Part shown: positions 1 through 6,071 of the stretch, piece after piece
Layout of the letters: every line of letters begins with the position of its first letter
Numbering within the stretch: the first letter of the stretch is position 1
From: Bacillota bacterium
GTDB taxonomy: Bacteria; Bacillota; Clostridia; Oscillospirales; CAG-272
Direction of reading: 5' to 3'
Assembly: GCA_021199825.1 (NCBI GenBank)
Contig: JAJQHI010000034.1
Coordinates: forward strand, 1 to 6,865
DNA: 6,865 nucleotides
Made by a program: the position numbers and the translations under genes
Notes under the pieces: generated by a model
The model's input: only the letters and a program-made list of their open reading frames with translations
Told to the model about the DNA's origin: nothing
Databases searched by the model: none

Positions 1-4
1 CTAT

Positions 5-52
5 TTAAGGTTTTATAATGTGACCATGCACATTCATGGGGATTTTTCTCAT
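5..52 (-). CDS. Very short leftward ORF behind a consensus promoter; partial or broken gene, or leader peptide
   Basis: On the minus strand an ATG at 52-50 lies 8 nt downstream of a GGAGG ribosome site (65-61) and opens a frame reading MRKIPMNVHGHIIKP before a TAA at 7-5. An in-frame ATG at 67-65 would add five residues but has a poorer ribosome site. I do not recognise the peptide. The strong promoter and ribosome site suggest a genuinely expressed gene whose body lies left of the window. The TAA would then be either the true end of a leader peptide or a lesion like the two in-frame TAAs elsewhere in this window. Only four bases beyond the stop are visible, so this cannot be resolved. Confidence 0.3.
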   Translation of the reverse strand: MRKIPMNVHGHIIKP

Positions 53-85
53 CACGTCTGCCTCCATGATCCTTTCGTTAATCTA

Positions 86-114
86 ATTATATCCTATGGA
101 ATTTCCGCTGTCAA
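86..114 (-). promoter_or_regulatory. Consensus sigma-A promoter reading left
   Basis: On the minus strand TTGACA (114-109) is separated by exactly 17 bp from TATAAT (91-86), matching the vegetative sigma-A consensus in both boxes and the spacing. Transcription would start near 79. A GGAGG ribosome site and ATG follow within 30 nt, so this should be a strong constitutive-type promoter for whatever lies to the left. Confidence 0.7.
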
Positions 115-268
115 CTCCTTTTTCAAATATTTACGCTTAAACTCGAAGAAATTTTTTCGGTTTGCATTCACTCGCTAATTTATTCACTGTATTTTTATAG
201 TAAGCAATACTTAAAAGCAGCACCAGCGCCTATCAAATCACGCACTACACCTCATCCCAGCCTGTCTT
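115..268. other. AT-rich intergenic stretch with no recognised gene
   Basis: Between the leftward promoter and the first palindromic repeat I see no ORF with a credible ribosome site, no tRNA-like fold and no convincing hairpin. It looks like a divergent spacer between the leftward gene and spoIVA. Confidence 0.5.
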
Positions 269-364
269 ATTCCCCCTTTTAAAAGTTTTTGAAGGTTCCA
301 AGGGAACTTTTTGAAAAAAGTTCCCTTGGCAGGGTTCGGGGCAGAGCCCCGATAACTCCCCACT
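269..364 (+). repeat. Palindromic intergenic repeat, copy A
   Basis: About 95 bp nearly identical, in inverted orientation, to 1916-2011. It contains a 32-nt palindrome at 298-329 (CCAAGGGAAC + T5, GA, then A5 + GTTCCCTTGG) and a GC-rich hairpin at 336-352 (stem TCGGGGC/GCCCCGA, loop AGA). The ACTCCCCACT end faces spoIVA. This is the form of a dispersed, hairpin-rich bacterial intergenic repeat or a small non-autonomous element; no coding capacity or target-site duplication was identified. It lies upstream of the spoIVA promoter, so it is probably not in the spoIVA transcript. Confidence 0.75.
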
Positions 365-377
365 CCCCGCTCCTCAT

Positions 378-406
378 GCATAATCCCGCCGAAGTGCCCA
401 TATACT
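378..406 (+). promoter_or_regulatory. Sigma-E-like mother-cell promoter for spoIVA
   Basis: GCATAAT (378-384) fits the sigma-E -35 pattern GHATAHT. It is followed by a 14-bp spacer and CATATACT (399-406), one mismatch from the -10 pattern CATACAHT. The gene starts at 439, giving a short leader. In Bacillus, spoIVA is transcribed by sigma-E in the mother cell, so motif, spacing and downstream gene agree. The promoter sits between repeat copy A and the gene and looks intact. Confidence 0.65.
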
Positions 407-438
407 GTTGCAAGTCAAATACACGGGAGGTTGATACA

Positions 439-1917
439 ATGCCGGAAGCAGCAATATATAAGGACATAGCGGAGCGCACTGGAGGCGATATATACATAGG
501 GGTTGTCGGACCCGTGCGCACGGGGAAGAGCACATTCATAAAGCGCTTTATGAATGCGCTTGTTTTGCCCGGAATAGAGAACGAATACGACCGCACACGC
601 ACACGGGACGAGATGCCGCAGAGCGCGGCAGGTCGCACGATAATGACGACTGAGCCGAAATTCATCCCCGACGACGCGGTTGAGATAACAGTCGCGGGGA
701 ATACGCACCTTCGCGTCAAAATGGTTGACTGCGTGGGATACCTTGTTCCGGGCGCGCTCGGCAATACTGAGGACGGGGAGGTGCGCATGGTCTCAACTCC
801 GTGGGACGCCGAACCCGTGCCCTTTGCCGAGGCGGCGGAGGCGGGGACGCGCCGCGTGATAACGGAGCATTCGACTATAGGCATTCTTGTTACGACGGAC
901 GGGAGCTTCGGCGAGCTTGACCGCTCCGCGTACGCTGACGCGGAGGCGCGTGTCGCCGATGAGCTCTCGCGTATGGGCAAACCGTTCTCGATAATACTCA
1001 ATTCGTCGGAGCCTGAAAGTTAAGCGTCGGCAGCGCTCGCAGCGGAGCTTGAGGCTAAATATTCCGCGCCTGTCGCGCTTGTGAGCTGCCTTTCCATGAC
1101 GCCGAATGACATTATGCATATATTGGAGCTTGTGCTTTACGAGTTCCCGATAAAGGAAATTGATATCGACACGCCGTCTTGGCTTCACGCGCTTGACGCG
1201 TCCCACCCGCTCAGGCGGAGCATAATGTCCGCTGTCAGGGGCGCGGCGGAGGGAATAACGCGCATAGGCGAGTGCGAGAGGGCGCTTGAGCCCTTGTCCG
1301 ACTGCGAATATGTGAGCGGCGTCAGACATGAAAAAAACGACCTCGGTCGCGGGGTCGCTTATGTGTCGCTGGAAATTCCGGATGCCGTGTATTATAAAAC
1401 AATAGGGAACATGACGGGCTTTGACATACGCGATGAGGAGGAGCTGATACGGCTTCTCACGGAGCTGTCGCAAATGAAGCGCGAATACGACAAATTCGCC
1501 GAGGCAATAGCAGAGGTGCGGGACAAGGGATACGGCATTGTCATGCCTGAGGCTGAGGATCTGACGCTGGCGGAGCCGGCGATTGTGCGTCAGCAGGGCG
1601 GGTATGGCGTCAGGCTGAAGGCGACGGCGCCGTCGATACATTTGATACGCGCGAATATTGAGACGGAGATTAACCCGATTGTCGGTACGGAGGCGCAGTC
1701 GGAGGAAATGCTGCGCTATCTCATGCGGGAGTTTGAAGATGATAGCAGCTCGATTTGGGAGTCGAATATGTTCGGAAAGACGCTTTATGAGCTTGTGGGC
1801 GATGGGCTGCGCGCCAAAATGGAGCATATGTCGGACGACGCGAGGGCGAAGCTCTCGGATACGCTCGGACGCATAATCAACGAGGGCTCCGGCGGCTTGA
1901 TTTGCATTATATTGTAG
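439..1917 (+). pseudogene. spoIVA: Stage IV sporulation protein A (spore coat ATPase), interrupted by one in-frame TAA
   Basis: SpoIVA is the mother-cell ATPase that polymerises around the forespore as the basement layer of the spore coat. The ATG at 439 has a CGGGAGG ribosome site 8 nt upstream and opens MPEAAIYKDIAERTGG, very close to the Bacillus SpoIVA start. Visible features are the Walker A loop GPVRTGKS (residues 24-31), the conserved QSAAGRTIMTTEPKF block (61-75), the Walker B-like VKMVDCVGY (around 93-101) and the ending INEGSGGLICIIL. Reading through the internal stop gives 492 codons, the length of Bacillus SpoIVA. TAA at 1021-1023 replaces codon 195, after SSEPES; the same frame resumes with ASAALAAELEAKY and stays open to TAG at 1915-1917. 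The 194-residue product would hold the N-terminal ATPase motifs but lack the middle and C-terminal coat-assembly regions. GTG at 1081 could reopen the frame but has no ribosome site. The identity is secure. Whether the stop is a real mutation, a sequence error or read through is not known. Confidence 0.9.
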
Positions 1918-2011
1918 TGGGGAGTGATTGGGGCTCCGCCCCGAACCCCGCCAAGGGAGCTTTTTGAAAAAAGTTCCCTTGGAACCTTCAAAAACTTTTG
2001 GAAGGGGAATA
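1916..2011 (-). repeat. Palindromic intergenic repeat, copy B (inverted relative to copy A)
   Basis: The reverse complement aligns with 269-364 across the whole unit with a handful of differences. The main hairpin is at 1951-1982, with one A-T pair becoming G-T and so still able to pair in RNA. The GC hairpin is at 1930-1942 (GGGGC, TCC, GCCCC). The similarity runs into the last two bases of the spoIVA stop codon, so the element abuts the gene end exactly. Being inside the spoIVA transcript, it could protect the 3' end or help termination. Confidence 0.75.
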
Positions 2012-2053
2012 ATACATGCTGGGGTGAAGAAAAGCGAAAATTTTTTTATACGC

Positions 2054-2089
2054 ATCGGTGAGACGTTTTTGCGCCTCACCGATTTTTTT
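2054..2089 (+). terminator. Rho-independent terminator downstream of spoIVA
   Basis: A 9-bp perfect stem ATCGGTGAG (2054-2062) / CTCACCGAT (2075-2083) is followed directly by seven Ts (2083-2089). No comparable T tract lies on the other strand, so it works rightward and would end the spoIVA transcript. Additional outer arms (2021-2026 GGGGTG with 2099-2104 CACCCC; 2035-2040 CGAAAA with 2093-2098 TTTTCG) could close a larger nested stem. Confidence 0.75.
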
Positions 2090-2134
2090 ACCTTTTCGCA
2101 CCCCTCGAAAATCCAACTATACTTAGCTTTTTCG

Positions 2135-2177
2135 CGAAAAAAAACGGGCTGTCCAAAACCTATAGGTTTTGGGCAGC
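2135..2177 (-). terminator. Leftward intrinsic terminator formed by the left inverted-repeat arm
   Basis: The 13-bp stem 2148-2160 / 2165-2177 (CCAAAACC, TATA loop, GGTTTTGG core; one G-T pair) is followed on the minus strand by eight Ts (complement of 2144-2137). It would stop transcription coming from the right. No leftward gene lies immediately to its right, so in the present arrangement it has no obvious client except leakage, or a promoter flipped in the 2178-2272 segment. Confidence 0.55.
2151..2177 (+). repeat. Left arm of a 27-bp inverted repeat (candidate inversion site)
   Basis: Its reverse complement matches 2273-2299 at 25 of 27 positions, with 17 consecutive matches on the inner side (TATAGGTTTTGGGCAGC) and eight on the outer side (GTCCAAAA), broken only by CC versus GG. 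The arms enclose 95 bp. This arm is itself nearly palindromic, which explains its second role as a hairpin. Confidence 0.7.
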
Positions 2178-2272
2178 TTGCGAATTTACAAATCATATTA
2201 TGATAAGAAATAGTTTATTAACATACAAACGCTTATAACGGGGTATAATATGGGTGTTCACGAAAGCGTTGG
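2178..2272 (+). promoter_or_regulatory. Candidate invertible promoter segment upstream of the pilus operon
   Basis: The segment carries a perfect TATAAT (2244-2249) pointing toward the adhesin gene at 2373. The -35 is weak: TTAACA at 2218-2223 is 20 bp away, and nothing near 17 bp is good. A 7-bp inverted repeat AACGCTT (2228-2234) / AAGCGTT (2264-2270) brackets the -10 and could be an operator. The opposite strand also has promoter-like boxes (TTGTAT, 17 bp, TATCAT), weaker. Flanking 27-bp inverted repeats suggest site-specific inversion, a known way of phase-varying surface structures. No recombinase gene is in the window, so inversion is inferred. Confidence 0.5.
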
Positions 2273-2299
2273 GCTGCCCAAAACCTATACCTTTTGGAC
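2273..2299 (-). repeat. Right arm of the 27-bp inverted repeat
   Basis: It begins GCTGCCCAAAACCTATA (2273-2289) and ends CTTTTGGAC, the inverted partner of 2151-2177 with two mismatches. Unlike the left arm its centre is not palindromic, so it should fold poorly and not block rightward transcription into the adhesin gene. Confidence 0.7.
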
Positions 2300-2358
2300 G
2301 GGAAATTCAAGGCATATCGGCGGGCTGCTCAGCGCACAAAAAAATAAATGACCATATT

Positions 2359-2366
2359 TAAGGAGG
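2359..2366 (+). promoter_or_regulatory. Strong ribosome binding site for the adhesin gene
   Basis: TAAGGAGG ends 6 nt before ATG 2373 and is close to a full anti-Shine-Dalgarno match. It fixes the start of the adhesin gene, which matters because translation from it meets a stop at codon 40. Confidence 0.85.
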
Positions 2367-2372
2367 TCAAAA

Positions 2373-4930
2373 ATGAAGAAAAGAATTTTCGCCATACTTT
2401 TGACTGTAGTCATGGTAATGGCGCTGGTGCCGACGTCGGTGTTCGGCATCGAAATCGACAAGACGGCTGACGGACTTGATGAAAACAATTAAACGACCGT
2501 CACCCTCTCTGTAGGCGGCACACAGGACGTGGAAAACGTCGCGGTACTGTTCGTGCTTGACTATTCGACAAGCGTTAACGTCCGCAACGTGGCAGGCGCT
2601 TTCCTTACTGAGCTTGCATCCAAAGAGAATACTAACGTAAAAGCAGCTGTTATTGACTACAGTGCAGTTGCGGAAGCAACGGAGTGGACAACAATAGACG
2701 GCAATACAGATACATCAGCCGAGACAGGACTCCTTAAGTCCAAAACTTCCTCAGGCACAAACTACCATGCGGGTCTTCTTAAGGCTCAGGGAATGTTAGA
2801 GTCTGAAGAAATCGAAGGTTATACCACATACCTCATCACCATCAGCGACGGTATTACATACCTCTGGACGGATGAGACAACGAACAAGACAATGACTGTG
2901 CCTTATAAAATGGAAGGAAATGCAGGATCCGTAAGCGATGCGCATGATGGCTCTAGCGTATGGGATATGACATATGGCGAAGGAACACCCTTGGTAAATG
3001 TAACCGTTGATGAAGGCAACATAACTACCGAAGGCGCATACGGTGATTTTGATGCATTTTTCGAGAATATGAAAGGCAAAATAGAAAACACAGAAGAATA
3101 TTTTGCTGTATACAAGAGCGAATATACTGATGCTATTAAGGTATACAATTCTGATTATGGTACGACCTACAAAGAGCTTACCGCGGCAGTTTTGACTAAA
3201 TATGCCACAAACGTCGAAGTGGCAGTCTATAATACGATTTTAACTTACAAAACGTTGGCTGGAAATGTTGATTATGCTTATGCGTTCAAAATGGATGAGG
3301 GTAACTGGACTAACTACCCGTGGGGCGAGCAGGTTATGGACCAGCTCATCAGTGCATCCGACAACAGCGGCGACATCGCAAGCGGCGTAATCTCTGAAGA
3401 CACCGCTTCAACAGTCTTCTCCACCATCAGGGACCAAATTCTCTATGAAATCATGAGCGGCACGGTCACCGACGTTATCGGCGAGGACTTCGACTGGGTC
3501 GGCATGGACACAGTTGAGCTGACGGTTGGTGGAGTTAAGGTTGAAGCTAATGAAATTGAAGAGGGAAGCAACGTTGTCACATTCGGCACGGCTGATGCTA
3601 CAACAGGCGAGTATCCTTACGTTGTGACGTATTATGCTGACAACGAAGAAACCGGAAAATCCGAATACTTAACATGGGAAATCAATGTTCACGTTGAAGA
3701 AGGAAACGGTCTTACGCTTTCGTATGACCTCGAGCTGAAGGATGGCTATGCTCTCCCCGAAGGTAAGTCATACGAAATTTTGCCCACATGCCCACAAATG
3801 AAAGTGCGGTAATCGAGTATGAAGGCCCCGATGGAGATACCAAGGATGAGGATTTCCCCGTTCCTACAGTAATTGTAGGCGAGAAGAAGAGCGAGCCGGG
3901 TCTTGAGAAGTGGATTGTAATTACTGAAACTACAACTACGGAAGATGAAGACGAATCGACCACAACGACAGAAGAAAAGAAATACGTTAAACAGGACGAC
4001 GTTGCCGCAGGCGACACCGTAACATTCCAGCTCACATCGAATGTGCCCAATCTTGAAAGCTATATGGTTTGGTCATATGACGCAAATACCGGCACTGCTA
4101 CTGCTGAAGCTAAGGAAGGTGCTGAATATACCCTCATATTCCACGATGAGATGGATGAAGCGCTTACATTCAATGAGAGCAGTGTAACGGTAACAATAGG
4201 CAATACTGTTCTTGATAACACAGAAGATGTTACGTACTATACCGTAACAACATCTACAACCGACGACTGCACATTCGAGGTTTCGATGGATCTCATCGCG
4301 CTTTGTAAGGCGGGGAAGATTACTGAGGACGATTGGGCTTCAACCGCAATCGTTGTAACATACACGGCTACACTCTCTAAAACCGCTTCTGCCGGAACAT
4401 ATAAGAACGAGGCATGGGTAACATATCTCGATGACGAATCCGAGCATGATGTAGTTGAAGTTGACATATACGGAATCTCGGTATTCAAGTATGATCAGGC
4501 AACTGCAACATATGCAACCGAAACCGTTGATGAGACAGGCACTGAAACCACAAGCACCCTTGCAGACGCAACAGGACTTGCGGGTGCTGTATTCACCGTT
4601 TACTCTGACGAGGAGTGTACTGTTGAGGTAGCTACCATTACGACAGGTGCGGATGGCTACGCAACGCTCGAAGGTCTTGACGCGGGTGCGTATTACCTCA
4701 AGGAGACTGAAGCTCCTACAGGCTATGTATGCAGTGATACGGTTCTCACAGTAGTTATTCCTGATAACGTTGAAACAGACAATATCGCTTATGTTACCGT
4801 TGCCAATGCTGAAATACCCAGCACGGGCGGCGCGGGCACAGTGATATTCACTGTTGTTGGCGGCGGACTTATCGTCGCGGCTGCCGCAGTACTCCTTATC
4901 TCTCGCAGAAAGCACGAGGACGAAGAGTAA
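2373..4930 (+). pseudogene. VWA-domain, sortase-anchored tip pilin/adhesin, broken by an in-frame TAA and an 8-bp frameshifting duplication
   Basis: A surface adhesin, probably the pilus tip subunit. From ATG 2373 the frame reads a Sec signal peptide (MKKRIFAILLTVVMVMALVP, cleavage near residue 25), then IEIDKTADGLDENN and TAA at 2490-2492 (codon 40). The same frame continues as TTVTLSVGG into a von Willebrand A domain with MIDAS residues DYSTS (63-67), T129 and D159. At 3781-3796 TGCCCACA is directly duplicated, shifting the frame near codon 472 and ending at 3812. Removing one copy restores YEILPTNESAVIEYEG and the frame runs to 4930. Restored, it has 849 positions: VWA, a middle region, an isopeptide-type fimbrial D2 domain (about 545-690, Asn676 in YKNEAWVTY), a SpaA/Cna_B domain (about 695-800, Lys703, E-box LKETEAPTGY with Glu775), sorting signal IPSTG (812-816), a membrane helix and the tail SRRKHEDEE. 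VWA plus LPXTG resembles RrgA-type tip pilins, and I see no YPK-type backbone motif. As written no full product is made. The large fragments are 2529-3812 and 3788-4930; neither has a ribosome site. Confidence 0.85.
3781..3796 (+). repeat. Exact 8-bp tandem duplication causing the adhesin frameshift
   Basis: TGCCCACA at 3781-3788 is repeated at 3789-3796. Eight bases are not a multiple of three. With one copy the two large open frames join seamlessly (ILPTNESAV); with two they do not. A tandem direct repeat is the expected product of replication slippage and can revert by the same route. Confidence 0.9.
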
Positions 4931-4944
4931 AATATGAGCTTCTT

Positions 4945-5073
4945 CCGGGAGGGACAAAACAGGGACACTGTCCCTCTCGGATAATAAATCGAATTATGCA
5001 TCCCGTCGCATAATCTCAAAACAAATTTCGAGTCACACAAAATAATAATCTCCGGGCGAAGGCTTTTGCCTTC
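4945..5073 (+). promoter_or_regulatory. Three consecutive stem-loops in the adhesin-sortase gap
   Basis: The gap between the adhesin stop (4930) and the sortase start holds three hairpins. The first is CCGGGAGGGACA (4945-4956) / TGTCCCTCTCGG (4969-4980), a 12-bp stem with one G-T. The second is ATTATGC (4993-4999) / GCATAAT (5008-5014). The third is GAAGGC (5058-5063) / GCCTTC (5068-5073) with a TTTT loop. None is followed by a clear T run, so they look more like processing, stability or partial-attenuation structures than full terminators. I see no convincing promoter here, so the sortase is probably co-transcribed with the adhesin. Confidence 0.5.
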
Positions 5074-5111
5074 TGCATTGAGGAAATAAAGCGGGAAAGG
5101 TCAGCTTGAGA

Positions 5112-6071
5112 ATGAAAAATGGCGGACAGTCATCGACAAGGAAAAAGAAAAGGGCGAGACTGTCAACGGTTATTGTAATCCTTCTTGCCATTGCGGGTAT
5201 ATGCGTTATGCTTTACCCCACCGCGAGCGATATGGTCTTCCGCTGGCAGGCATCGCGTGAAATCGCGCAGTATAACGCTGTGAGCGAGGGCTCCGATGTC
5301 GATTATTCGGAAATGTGGGCGGCAGCTGAGGAATATAATCGCCAATTGGCGGAAAACGGGACGTTTTCGGCGTCTGTATCCGCCGATGAAGCGGATTATA
5401 TTTCTCAGCTCCTCAATCCGCTCGGAACGGGAATGATGGGCTACATAGACATTCCTGCGATAAATGTTCATATCCCGATATATCAGGGAACAGATGAGGC
5501 TGCCCTTCAGGCTGGCGCGGGCTTCTGGCTTGGCACAAGTCTGCCGACGGGCGGTGCGGGTACTCATTGTGTGCTTACGGCGCATAATGGGCTCACAAAG
5601 GCAAAAATGTTCACGGACATTGATCAGCTTGAAATAGGCGATACTTTTACAATCACCGTTCTTGACAGAACACTCACCTATGAGGTTGATCAGATTTTGG
5701 TCGTTGAGCCTGACGACTTTTCCGCTATGACAATCATAGAGGGAGAGGACCACGTCACGCTTTATACCTGTACGCCCTACGGCGTCAACACACATAGACT
5801 TTTGGTGCGCGGCACGAGAGTGGAAAGCACCACGGACACCACATCAGGAGCCGATGTTATCACTGTAATATCCGAAATTGTGACAGACACTGACATCAGA
5901 GACGTGATTCTGGTTGTGCTTGTGCTGCTGCTTGTAATATTGATAGCATTGCTTATCTCCGTTTTAATGCCACCCAAAAAGAAGAGACGGAGACGGGCTA
6001 AAAATCGAAAAATAAAGGAATCCCCGGAGGAGAAAGAGGGAAGCATCGATGAAGAAAAAGACGATTCGTAA
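5112..6071 (+). CDS. Class C (pilin-polymerising) sortase
   Basis: A membrane transpeptidase that cleaves LPXTG-type signals and links pilins through isopeptide bonds. From ATG 5112 it has 319 residues: a basic N-terminus, a membrane helix (about 18-36), an extracellular stalk, the catalytic domain starting MGYIDIPAINVHIPIY, a second helix (about 264-286), then a very basic and finally acidic cytoplasmic tail. The catalytic triad is visible: His158 (VLTAHNGL), Cys220 (TLYTCTPYG) and Arg229 (NTHRLLVRG). The C-terminal helix and TCTPYGVNTHRLLVRG block are typical of class C. The usual DPF/DPW lid motif before the catalytic domain is not evident, and TAHNGL replaces the common TGHRGL. The start is uncertain: TTG at 5106, in frame, lies 5 nt after GGAAAGG, while ATG 5112 is 11 nt after it. 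The 3' end overlaps the next gene by 23 nt, so the two are translationally linked. No lesions seen. Confidence 0.9.
   Translation: MKNGGQSSTRKKKRARLSTVIVILLAIAGICVMLYPTASDMVFRWQASREIAQYNAVSEGSDVDYSEMWAAAEEYNRQLAENGTFSASVSADEADYISQLLNPLGTGMMGYIDIPAINVHIPIYQGTDEAALQAGAGFWLGTSLPTGGAGTHCVLTAHNGLTKAKMFTDIDQLEIGDTFTITVLDRTLTYEVDQILVVEPDDFSAMTIIEGEDHVTLYTCTPYGVNTHRLLVRGTRVESTTDTTSGADVITVISEIVTDTDIRDVILVVLVLLLVILIALLISVLMPPKKKRRRRAKNRKIKESPEEKEGSIDEEKDDS

Noticed and set aside
289..438. Upstream extension of spoIVA from a TTG at 289
   Set aside because: It would translate the palindromic repeat and the promoter. ATG 439 has a proper ribosome site and begins exactly like known SpoIVA.
1081..1917. Separate gene starting at GTG 1081
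   Set aside because: It is in the same frame as spoIVA, lacks a ribosome site, and continues the SpoIVA alignment that starts at 439. It is the 3' fragment of a broken gene.
793..2196. Long leftward open frame opposite spoIVA
   Set aside because: It is antisense to an unmistakable spoIVA, crosses both the repeat and the terminator, is extremely arginine-rich and resembles no family I know. It is a shadow of a GC-rich gene.
2221..2234. CATACAAA at 2222-2229 as a sigma-E -10 for the pilus operon
   Set aside because: No GHATAHT-like -35 lies 13-15 bp upstream, and a pilus operon under mother-cell control is not expected. The TATAAT at 2244 is the better candidate.
2135..2300. CRISPR array from the recurring CCAAAACCTATA motif
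   Set aside because: There are only two copies, in inverted rather than direct orientation, with no spacer series and no cas genes.
2529..4930. Two independent surface protein genes (2529-3812 and 3788-4930)
   Set aside because: Neither has a ribosome site or signal peptide of its own. Deleting one 8-bp copy at 3781-3796 fuses them, and the upstream signal peptide is in frame with the first.
4340..4957. Leftward Cys/Ser/Arg-rich open frame opposite the adhesin 3' end
   Set aside because: It overlaps the D2, Cna_B and sorting-signal coding region in antisense and has low-complexity composition typical of a shadow frame.
5163..5795. Leftward open frame opposite the sortase
   Set aside because: The sortase on the other strand has its full catalytic set and membrane helices; the antisense frame has no ribosome site or recognisable domain.
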